From an uncultured Ruminococcus sp. (GTDB lineage: Bacteria > Bacillota > Clostridia > Oscillospirales > Acutalibacteraceae), in assembly GCA_902773155.1 (NCBI GenBank), contig CACYDK010000049.1, forward strand, positions 1 to 5,450: a stretch of 5,450 nucleotides of DNA. Direction: 5' to 3'. The notes under the pieces were generated by a model. It worked only from the letters and a program-made list of their open reading frames with translations, was not told the DNA's origin and did not search any database. Shown piece by piece: positions 1 through 5,159 of the stretch (within the stretch, counting starts at the first letter, position 1; every line of letters starts with the position of its first letter). Position numbers and translations under genes: made by a program.

Positions 1-46
1 CCCGGAATGCTTCTTATTCCTATAGTAAACAACGGAGGTTAAAGAG

Positions 47-1525
47 ATGGAACAAAGATCAGTATACAAGGATATCAGCCGAAGGACAAACGGCGATGTG
101 TATATAGGAGTCGTCGGACCGGTTCGCACAGGAAAAAGCACTTTTATCAAACGCTTTATGGATACCATAGTTCTTCCGAATATTACTGACGAAAGCTTGT
201 ACCGCCGGGCGGTCGACGAGCTTCCTCAGTCCTCCGGCGGACGAACGATAATGACGACCGAGCCCAAGTTTATTCCTGAGGAGAGCGTATCAGTAACGCT
301 GGCGGATAAGGCGAATCTTAATGTCAGGATGGTTGATTGCGTTGGCTATATAGTAGACAGCGCGCTGGGCTATTTTGAACAGGACGCTCCCAGAATGGTC
401 AAGACTCCCTGGTTTGATGAGGAGATACCATTCGAAAAAGCCGCTGAGCTCGGAACCAAGAAGGTTATAACAGATCACAGCACTATCGGATTGGTGATCA
501 CTACCGACGGTTCAATAACAGACCTGCCCCGCTCGGAATATGAAGCGGCCGAAAAAAAGGTTATCGATGAGCTAAAGGCGATCAACAAGCCTTTTATAGT
601 GCTGCTCAACACGATCGCTCCGCGCTCGGAACACGCGCTGTCGCTGGCGGAGGAAATGTCCGCAAAATACTCTGTGCCGGTAGTTCCTGTCAGTTGTCTG
701 GAAATGGACGAAACAGAAATCAAAAAGGTTCTGGCTCAGCTTTTGTTTGAGTTTCCCATAAAGGAAATTGACGTCGATATTCCCGGCTGGGTTGTATCTT
801 TGCCAAAAGATCACCCGATCAAATCCGGGATTTTTGAGTCGATAAAGTCCGCAGCCGGAAAAATCGAAAAAATCAGACAGATACAGGACACTCTTAACGA
901 GATCTCGGTATGCGAGTATATTGATGAGAGTAGGCTTGCTGATATTAACCTCGGAAAAGGAGAGGCATCTGTTTCTGTTACGATACCCTCCAGGTTGTTT
1001 TATCGGGTGCTTTCTGAAAGGACGGGTCTTGATATAAAGGATGAGTGTTCGCTTCTCGCTAATATAGATTCGCTCTCTCAAAAACAGCGCGAGTTTGACA
1101 AAATCGCTGCCGCTTACGCTCAGGTACAGGATACCGGCTATGGAATCGTTATGCCGACGATGGATGAGCTGACTCTCGACGAGCCGCAGATAATAAAGCA
1201 ATCCGGAAAATACGGGATACGCCTCAGCGCGTCTGCGCCTTCGATCCATATGATGAAGGTGAATACTAAAACAGAGGTTACTCCCATTGTCGGAAGCGAA
1301 CAGCAGAGTCAGGAGCTCGTTACCTATATGCTTAAGGAATTCGAAGAGGATCCTGCGAAAATCTGGGAATCAAATATCTTCGGAAAAAGCGTCCACGAGC
1401 TTGTAAACGAGGGGCTTCACAATAAGCTGTATCGAATGCCTTCTGACGCAAGGGCAAAAATAGGGGAGACTATCGAAAAAATCATTAATAACGGCTGTAA
1501 CGGGCTGATTTGTATTATTCTGTAA
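47..1525 (+). CDS. spoIVA: Stage IV sporulation protein A, spore coat morphogenetic ATPase
   Basis: SpoIVA is made in the mother cell during sporulation. It polymerises on the forespore surface using ATP hydrolysis and forms the platform on which coat proteins and cortex assembly depend. The 492-residue length equals that of the Bacillus subtilis protein. Visible motifs are the Walker A loop GPVRTGKST at residues 24-32 (K30), paired threonines T70-T71 after the GGRTIM segment (the sensor-threonine position known from the family), and a Walker B-like VRMVDCVGY at 93-101 with D97. The extreme C terminus NGLICIIL is the conserved hydrophobic tail needed for localisation in B. subtilis. A strong GGAGGT site at 34-39 lies 7 bases before the ATG, so the start is secure. 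No other gene appears to share its transcript; the next gene has its own promoter. Expression from a sigma-E promoter is expected for the family, but too little upstream sequence is present to show one. No truncation or missing key residue is seen. Confidence 0.98.
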   Translation: MEQRSVYKDISRRTNGDVYIGVVGPVRTGKSTFIKRFMDTIVLPNITDESLYRRAVDELPQSSGGRTIMTTEPKFIPEESVSVTLADKANLNVRMVDCVGYIVDSALGYFEQDAPRMVKTPWFDEEIPFEKAAELGTKKVITDHSTIGLVITTDGSITDLPRSEYEAAEKKVIDELKAINKPFIVLLNTIAPRSEHALSLAEEMSAKYSVPVVPVSCLEMDETEIKKVLAQLLFEFPIKEIDVDIPGWVVSLPKDHPIKSGIFESIKSAAGKIEKIRQIQDTLNEISVCEYIDESRLADINLGKGEASVSVTIPSRLFYRVLSERTGLDIKDECSLLANIDSLSQKQREFDKIAAAYAQVQDTGYGIVMPTMDELTLDEPQIIKQSGKYGIRLSASAPSIHMMKVNTKTEVTPIVGSEQQSQELVTYMLKEFEEDPAKIWESNIFGKSVHELVNEGLHNKLYRMPSDARAKIGETIEKIINNGCNGLICIIL

Positions 1526-1612
1526 CAATAAGCCGAAAATCTCCAAATTATCATTTGTAATTTATATAAAACTGTCAATTTTAACGAAAATCAAAAAAAT
1601 GAATAATTTCCG

Positions 1613-1641
1613 TTGAAACTTACCACCATATTAAGTATAAT
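1613..1641 (+). promoter_or_regulatory. Sigma-A-type promoter of the oadG-oadB operon
   Basis: TTGAAA at 1613-1618 and a perfect TATAAT at 1636-1641 are separated by exactly 17 bases, which is the housekeeping optimum. Transcription should begin near 1648, giving a leader of about 30 bases before the ATG at 1679. The -35 box coincides with a TTG that opens a longer reading frame into oadG, which argues that the upstream part of that frame is not coding. A second TATAAT at 1649-1654 lacks a matching -35 box and probably has no role as a separate promoter. Confidence 0.8.
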
Positions 1642-1665
1642 TATAGGGTATAATGGACTAAATAT

Positions 1666-1674
1666 GGGGGTAAG
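1666..1674 (+). promoter_or_regulatory. Ribosome binding site that sets the oadG start
   Basis: GGGGGTAAG, with the G run at 1666-1670, pairs with the anti-Shine-Dalgarno sequence through one G-U wobble and leaves 8 bases to the ATG at 1679. No comparable site precedes the TTG at 1613, so this element decides the start in favour of 1679. Confidence 0.75.
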
Positions 1675-1678
1675 TTTT

Positions 1679-2089
1679 ATGGACCTTATGAGTAAATTGA
1701 CCATATCTGCTTCAATGCTGCTTACCGGTTTCGCTATAGTTTTCGGGGTTTTGCTGTTCCTTATTTTAGTTATCTGGGGTTATGGCAGAATAATTTCTTC
1801 CGCCCAGACAAAGGCCTCCAACAGAACAAAGAAACGGGCGAAAATCGAGAAAATCGCTGTAAAAACAGTCGAGAAAAGCGGTAATATGGCTGCTCCGGTT
1901 AAAACGAAGCCTGTTATCACGCCAAAAACCTCAGATGAAATTTCGGACGAGCTTGTAGCAGTAATATCAGCAGCGGTTTACAGTATCTACGGTTCTAAAG
2001 ATAAAGTTAAAATCAAGAGTATAAAGAAGTCCTCCGGACGCTCGGCCTGGGCAAACGCCGGTGTGCTTCATAATACAAGACCGTTTTAA
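1679..2089 (+). CDS. oadG: OadG-family gamma subunit of Na+-translocating decarboxylase
   Basis: This is a 136-residue small subunit that anchors and assembles a biotin-dependent sodium-pumping decarboxylase at the membrane. An N-terminal hydrophobic segment (about residues 10-33, ending LVIWGYGR) is followed by a long Lys-rich stretch and a Pro/Ala/Lys/Thr linker (about 60-85). The conserved C-terminal part follows: DEISDELVAVISAAVYSIYG near 86-105, and the ending SGRSAWANAGVLHNTRPF typical of the family. The frame is open back to a TTG at 1613, but that codon is inside the -35 box. The ATG at 1679 follows a good ribosome binding site and places the membrane segment correctly near the N terminus, so I chose it. 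The linker resembles the hinge of biotin carrier proteins, but no biotinyl-lysine MKM motif is present. The stop lies 20 bases before oadB. The partner substrate could be oxaloacetate, methylmalonyl-CoA or glutaconyl-CoA; the sequence does not decide. Confidence 0.88.
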   Translation: MDLMSKLTISASMLLTGFAIVFGVLLFLILVIWGYGRIISSAQTKASNRTKKRAKIEKIAVKTVEKSGNMAAPVKTKPVITPKTSDEISDELVAVISAAVYSIYGSKDKVKIKSIKKSSGRSAWANAGVLHNTRPF

Positions 2090-2109
2090 CAGAAAGGAAC
2101 CTGCAAAGT

Positions 2110-3348
2110 ATGGAAATTATTCAGAATTTTATCGACGCTATTGTCGGAATATTCAGGGAATCCGGACTTATGAGCCTCGGATGGCAGAATTATGTGATGA
2201 TAGCTGTCGCCTGCGTGCTCTTCTTCCTGGCAATAAAAAAGCAGTATGAACCCCTTTTGTTGCTTCCGATCGCTTTCGGAATGCTGCTGGTAAACCTTTA
2301 TCCGTCGATTATGGCGGCTCCTGAGACCACTTTGATGAGCGCTGAGGAATGCATAGCCGCAAAGGGTACCGTGGAGGGCTACGCCACAACGATAATGGAT
2401 GGTGTGACCTATTATAACGTTCCTCATTACGGCGGATTGTTCTACTATTTGTATCAGGGCGTTAAGCTCGGTATCTATCCTCCGCTAATCTTCCTCGGAG
2501 TCGGCGCTATGACCGATTTCGGTCCGCTTATCGCAAACCCGAAGAGCTTTATTCTCGGAGCGGCTGCTCAGATTGGTATTTTCGTTACATTTATCGGCGC
2601 TATTTTCCTCGGGTTTACAAACGCTCAGTCCGGCGCTATCAGTATTATAGGCGGAGCCGACGGCCCAACCGCGATCTTCGTAACAACAAAGCTTGCTCCC
2701 GAGCTACTCGGTTCGATCGCGATCGCGGCGTATTCGTATATGGCTCTTGTGCCGATCATACAGCCTCCGATCATGCGCGCTCTTACCACGAAAAAAGAAA
2801 GAGCCGTTGTAATGGAACAGCTCAGACCGGTATCAAAGCTCGAGAAGATAATTTTCCCGGTTGTTATCGTGGTTATTATCTCGATCCTGCTTCCCGACGC
2901 CGCTCCTCTTGTCGGAATGCTGATGTTCGGCAATTTGCTTAAGGAATCGGGCGTATGCGACCGTCTTTCCAAGACCGCTCAGAATGAGCTTATGAATATT
3001 ATCACCATTTTCCTCGGTACGACAGTCGGCGCTACGGCTACAGGAGCGAACTTCCTTTCCTTTAACACGCTTAAAATCATTGCGCTCGGACTCATCGCCT
3101 TTATGATGGGCTCCGCGTTCGGCGTAGTATTCGGTAAGCTTATGTATAAGTTTACCGGCGGAAAGGTTAATCCGCTCATAGGTTCTGCGGGCGTGTCCGC
3201 TGTTCCCATGGCCGCGCGTGTTTCGCAGAAGGTAGGCCAGGAGGAGAATCCCGGAAACTTCCTGCTCATGCATGCGATGGGACCGAACGTCGCGGGAGTT
3301 ATAGGCTCAGCCGTTGCCGCGGGTGTGCTTCTCAATGTTCTTAAATGA
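2110..3348 (+). CDS. oadB: Na+-translocating decarboxylase beta subunit, carboxybiotin-dependent sodium pump
   Basis: This 412-residue integral membrane protein decarboxylates carboxybiotin and couples the reaction to Na+ export, building a sodium gradient. Family signatures are GVGAMTDFGPLIANP at 130-144, the re-entrant-loop motif IIGGADGPTAI at 179-189, IQPPIMRALTTKKER at 217-231, NPLIGSAGVSAVP at 354-366 and NFLLMHAMGPNVAG at 383-396. The catalytic and ion-binding residues known from Klebsiella OadB (Asp203, Asn373, Ser382) correspond to D184, N354 and S363 with identical spacing, so the pump should be active. Many hydrophobic helices alternate with short loops. A polar stretch at about 66-107 lies between early membrane segments. 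GAAAGGA at 2092-2098 precedes the ATG by 11 bases. Three stops in a row (TGA TAA TAA) end the frame, and a terminator follows. It is co-transcribed with oadG. The alpha and biotin-carrier partners must be encoded elsewhere, so the oad symbol denotes the family and not the proven substrate. Confidence 0.95.
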   Translation: MEIIQNFIDAIVGIFRESGLMSLGWQNYVMIAVACVLFFLAIKKQYEPLLLLPIAFGMLLVNLYPSIMAAPETTLMSAEECIAAKGTVEGYATTIMDGVTYYNVPHYGGLFYYLYQGVKLGIYPPLIFLGVGAMTDFGPLIANPKSFILGAAAQIGIFVTFIGAIFLGFTNAQSGAISIIGGADGPTAIFVTTKLAPELLGSIAIAAYSYMALVPIIQPPIMRALTTKKERAVVMEQLRPVSKLEKIIFPVVIVVIISILLPDAAPLVGMLMFGNLLKESGVCDRLSKTAQNELMNIITIFLGTTVGATATGANFLSFNTLKIIALGLIAFMMGSAFGVVFGKLMYKFTGGKVNPLIGSAGVSAVPMAARVSQKVGQEENPGNFLLMHAMGPNVAGVIGSAVAAGVLLNVLK

Positions 3349-3365
3349 TAATAAAGTAATCGTTT

Positions 3366-3393
3366 CAGCTCGGATTTTCCGGGCTGTTTCTTT
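3366..3393 (+). terminator. Intrinsic terminator after oadB
   Basis: A 9-bp stem (3366-3374 with 3378-3386, one G-U pair) encloses a 3-base TTT loop and is followed by TTTCTTT. It lies 17 bases after the oadB stop and separates the decarboxylase operon from the promoter of the next pair. Confidence 0.85.
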
Positions 3394-3430
3394 GTTAAAA
3401 GCATTTTTACTGTATTTTACAATTCGAATG

Positions 3431-3458
3431 TTGTTTTTTTATCAAATTTTGCTATAAT
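3431..3458 (+). promoter_or_regulatory. Extended -10 promoter of the Wzz/tyrosine-kinase operon
   Basis: A perfect TATAAT at 3453-3458 is preceded by TGC (3450-3452), forming an extended -10 element. A weaker TTGTTT box at 3431-3436 lies 16 bases upstream. Transcription should start near 3465, giving a leader of about 67 bases. The surrounding sequence is very AT-rich, as in strong Firmicute promoters. A second TATAAT at 3496-3501 has no suitable -35 partner. Confidence 0.7.
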
Positions 3459-3460
3459 AA

Positions 3461-3473
3461 TTCTAAATTAGAA
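3461..3473. repeat. Perfect dyad at the predicted transcription start, possible operator
   Basis: TTCTAA at 3461-3466 and TTAGAA at 3468-3473 are exact inverted copies around a single A. The dyad begins 2 bases after the -10 box and covers the predicted start point, where a bound repressor would block initiation. It is short and AT-rich in an AT-rich region, so chance is a real alternative. Confidence 0.35.
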
Positions 3474-3517
3474 ATATGATTGTCCGTACATAGTCTATAA
3501 TATTATGAGATTAATAT

Positions 3518-3524
3518 GGGAGGG
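3518..3524 (+). promoter_or_regulatory. Ribosome binding site that sets the start of the Wzz-type adaptor gene
   Basis: GGGAGGG leaves 7 bases to the ATG at 3532. It lies inside the longer frame opened by the ATG at 3505, and it sits only 1 base before the ATG at 3526, so 3532 is the best start. Confidence 0.75.
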
Positions 3525-3531
3525 TATGTAT

Positions 3532-4209
3532 ATGCCAAAGGATTTAACTCCGCAAAAAATTCTAAATATGCTCCTAAGGCACGTTAAGCTCATTCTGCTG
3601 ATAACCGCTTTGGTAACTCTTATTGTTTATGGATATTCGAGGTTTTTTATAACTCCTGTATATTCCTCGTCGTCTCTTATCCTTATTCATAACTACGATG
3701 AAAGAACAGTTACACAGGCTACAAGCTACTATAACGACGGCCGAGTAAAGCTGAACGATATTAACGCTTCCGCTCAGCTTGCTTCTACATGTGTTGTTCT
3801 GTTTAACAATATGCCCGATATGACTGCTCTTATGTCCGGCGCGAGCGTTACTGTTTCTCAGGTTGAGGACTCTGCCTTTATCCGCTTTACTGCTTCCTCG
3901 TCAAATCCTCAGCAGGCCGCTAATGTCGCCAATCAGCTCGCGGCTCAAAGCGCCAAGACCTTTGCCGATTATTTTGACAACGAGGGTAGGGTAGATACTA
4001 TCTCCGGAGCCTCTCCTGCGTCTGTGCCGTCGTCCCCGAATATTAACCAAAATACGATTTTCGGTTTGGCTATCGGCTTCGTACTGGGCGTGCTTCTTGC
4101 GTTCTTCCTGGAGATTATCGATACCACGCTCAAGCCCGGCGATGATCTTGCCAAGATGTACGGCTTGCCGGTATTTGCCGAAATTGTTGATTTTGAGAAG
4201 GAAGGTTAA
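3532..4209 (+). CDS. Wzz/YveK-type membrane adaptor of a BY-kinase (polysaccharide chain-length regulator)
   Basis: This is a 225-residue two-helix membrane protein of the polysaccharide co-polymerase type. In Firmicutes such proteins (CapA, CpsC, YveK) activate a separate cytoplasmic tyrosine kinase and set polymer length or export. Membrane segment 1 lies at about residues 18-36 and is followed by the family-like ITPVYSSSS. An extracellular domain spans about 37-175 and includes the helix-rich SNPQQAANVANQLAAQSAK stretch. A proline motif (P162, P166, P169 then N170) precedes membrane segment 2 at about 176-196. The C-terminal cytoplasmic tail, IIDTTLKPGDDLAKMYGLPVFAEI, ends as expected for a kinase-activating tail. 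The longest frame begins at 3505, but the ribosome binding site and the expected short cytoplasmic N terminus favour 3532. The kinase gene starts 9 bases downstream and its ribosome binding site overlaps this stop codon. The extracellular domain matches the short Firmicute type and not the longer Gram-negative Wzz. The polymer it serves is unknown. Confidence 0.88.
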   Translation: MPKDLTPQKILNMLLRHVKLILLITALVTLIVYGYSRFFITPVYSSSSLILIHNYDERTVTQATSYYNDGRVKLNDINASAQLASTCVVLFNNMPDMTALMSGASVTVSQVEDSAFIRFTASSSNPQQAANVANQLAAQSAKTFADYFDNEGRVDTISGASPASVPSSPNINQNTIFGLAIGFVLGVLLAFFLEIIDTTLKPGDDLAKMYGLPVFAEIVDFEKEG

Positions 4210-4218
4210 GGTGATATT

Positions 4219-4977
4219 ATGAAAGTTAAGCTTCCTGGTCAAAAAAGAAGAGAAATCAAAGCCGAGCAGGCTGTAAATACAAAAAAGAGTAAAAACAAAG
4301 ACAAAAACGTACTTTCCGAAAAGAGTAAATTCGCTATAGTTGAGGCTTACAAGAGTGCAAGAACCAATATTATGTTCTCTCTGTCAGCTTCCGATAAAAA
4401 AGCATTTGCGGTCACGTCCTACGCTAAGGGTGACGGAAAGAGTACCGTTGCCGCTAACCTTGCTATTTCGTTTTCAAAAATGGGCAAGAAGGTTCTGCTC
4501 ATTGACTGCGACCTCAGACGTCCTAACCAGCATAATATTTTAAAGCTTGAGAACAAGGCCGGTTTTTCTGATATGATAGGCCGAATGGTTGTTTTTGACG
4601 ATGTAGTTCACCGTGACGTTCTTCCTTGTCTTGACGTCCTGACCTCGGGCACGATCCCTCCGAACCCATCCGAGCTCATATGCTCACCCGAGCTTGACCG
4701 TCTTGCTGAAAGACTCGAGAGAGAGTATGATTATGTAATCTATGATACGCCGCCTATAGGCGTTGTTGCGGACGCTATTCTTTTGAAGGAGCACATCTCC
4801 GGATATATTCTTGTAACCCGTGAGCGCAAGACCACCCACGGCGATATCGAAAAGCTTCTTGATAATATTAAGATTGCCGACGCCAAGCCCCTCGGATTTA
4901 TCCGAGTAGGCGTTACTCACGAAGGCAAAAGAGGCAGAAGAGGCTACTACTATTATTACTACTACCAGTACTATTAA
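4219..4977 (+). CDS. BY-family protein tyrosine kinase (CpsD/CapB type)
   Basis: This 252-residue P-loop kinase of the bacterial tyrosine kinase family autophosphorylates its C-terminal tyrosines and controls polysaccharide synthesis or other targets, working at the membrane with the adaptor encoded just upstream. Motifs seen are EAYKSARTN at 42-50 (the oligomerisation ExxRxxR region, here E42-K45-R48), Walker A YAKGDGKST at 68-76 (K74), Walker A' VLLIDCDLRRP at 92-102 (D96, D98) and Walker B YVIYDTPP at 172-179 (D176). The C terminus reads GYYYYYYYQYY, with nine tyrosines in the last ten residues, which distinguishes it from MinD/ParA relatives. The first 37 residues carry 13 Lys/Arg, making a basic extension that could contact the membrane or the adaptor. 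Near 226-232 (GFIRVGV) the Asn common at this point in relatives is replaced. AAGGTGA at 4208-4214 overlaps the stop of the upstream gene, suggesting coupled translation. No tyrosine phosphatase or glycosyltransferase gene follows; a terminator does. Confidence 0.95.
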   Translation: MKVKLPGQKRREIKAEQAVNTKKSKNKDKNVLSEKSKFAIVEAYKSARTNIMFSLSASDKKAFAVTSYAKGDGKSTVAANLAISFSKMGKKVLLIDCDLRRPNQHNILKLENKAGFSDMIGRMVVFDDVVHRDVLPCLDVLTSGTIPPNPSELICSPELDRLAERLEREYDYVIYDTPPIGVVADAILLKEHISGYILVTRERKTTHGDIEKLLDNIKIADAKPLGFIRVGVTHEGKRGRRGYYYYYYYQYY

Positions 4978-5001
4978 TATTCTTTCTGTAATATACTTAT
5001 C

Positions 5002-5036
5002 AAAAACCGCTGTAATTCTACCGCGGTTTTTGCTTT
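5002..5036 (+). terminator. Intrinsic terminator after the tyrosine-kinase gene
   Basis: The arms at 5002-5014 and 5019-5031 form a 13-bp stem with one T/C mismatch and an ATTC loop. The right arm ends in TTTTT and continues GCTTT. The AAAAA...TTTTT arms make it potentially bidirectional, but only + strand genes flank it. It ends the adaptor/kinase transcript 24 bases after the stop. Confidence 0.88.
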
Positions 5037-5058
5037 ATTTGTCTATTTTTAACGAAGT

Positions 5059-5084
5059 TGCAAGTTATACGTGAAAAACTTGCA
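5059..5084. repeat. Inverted repeat overlapping the aminotransferase -35 box, candidate operator
   Basis: TGCAAGTT at 5059-5066 and AACTTGCA at 5077-5084 are perfect inverted copies separated by 10 bases, with half-site centres 18 bp apart, close to two helical turns. The right half covers most of the -35 box of the promoter for the next gene. This geometry suits a dimeric repressor. The hairpin plus the following TTTTAT could instead act as a weak backup terminator. Confidence 0.55.
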
Positions 5085-5108
5085 TTTTATCAAAAAAAGT
5101 AGTAAAAT
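5080..5108 (+). promoter_or_regulatory. Sigma-A-type promoter of the aminotransferase gene
   Basis: TTGCAT at 5080-5085 and TAAAAT at 5103-5108 are spaced by 17 bases. Transcription should begin near 5115, giving a leader of about 45 bases. That is too short for a T-box or a known riboswitch, so control is more likely at the inverted repeat that overlaps the -35 box. Confidence 0.7.
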
Positions 5109-5130
5109 AGATAGCGGAAATTTACCTGAT

Positions 5131-5154
5131 ATGAATTTTCTTAAAAAGGAGTAA
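5131..5154 (+). other. Possible 7-codon leader ORF before the aminotransferase gene
   Basis: The frame ATG...TAA encodes MNFLKKE and ends 5 bases before the ATG of the next gene. It contains that gene's AAGGAG site, so any translation of it would affect access to that site. Its own ribosome binding site is poor (GGAAA at 5116-5120). Its first 14 bases copy the start of the downstream gene with one mismatch. It may be a remnant of a local duplication and not a translated peptide. Confidence 0.2.
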
Positions 5155-5159
5155 TCATA

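Noticed and set aside
1..30. Possible sigma-E promoter for spoIVA (TATAGTAA near 21-28) and a small GGAAT/ATTCC hairpin at 4-20
   Set aside because: The match to the sigma-E -10 consensus is poor, the -35 region is at the window edge, and the hairpin stem is only 5-6 bp.
572..1249. 225-codon open frame on the - strand inside spoIVA
   Set aside because: It is fully antisense to a well-conserved gene, its product is rich in Arg/Tyr/Leu without recognisable motifs, and no ribosome binding site or promoter supports it. It is a frame shadow.
1526..1612. Search for a spoIVA terminator between the stop and the oadG promoter
   Set aside because: Only weak AT-rich hairpins (CAAAT/ATTTG at 1544-1557, AAATTA/TAATTT at 1545-1563) are present, without a GC core or a clean T run. 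I do not call a terminator, so spoIVA read-through into oadG is possible.
1859..1935. Biotin-carrier hinge in the Pro/Ala/Lys linker of OadG
   Set aside because: There is no biotinyl-lysine MKM motif or lipoyl-like domain; such linkers are normal for OadG proteins.
2061..2249. 62-codon + strand frame bridging the end of oadG and the start of oadB
   Set aside because: It overlaps both conserved genes in another frame and has no motif or ribosome binding site of its own.
3496..3501. Second TATAAT before the adaptor gene
   Set aside because: No -35 box lies at a workable distance; TTGTCC at 3480-3485 is only 10 bases away. The upstream extended -10 promoter is better.
4340..4543. 67-codon + strand frame inside the BY-kinase gene
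   Set aside because: It lies entirely within the conserved kinase coding sequence, in another frame, with no independent signal.
5115..5159. Riboswitch or T-box in the aminotransferase leader
   Set aside because: The predicted leader is about 45 bases and contains no T-box motif, terminator/antiterminator pair or known aptamer core.
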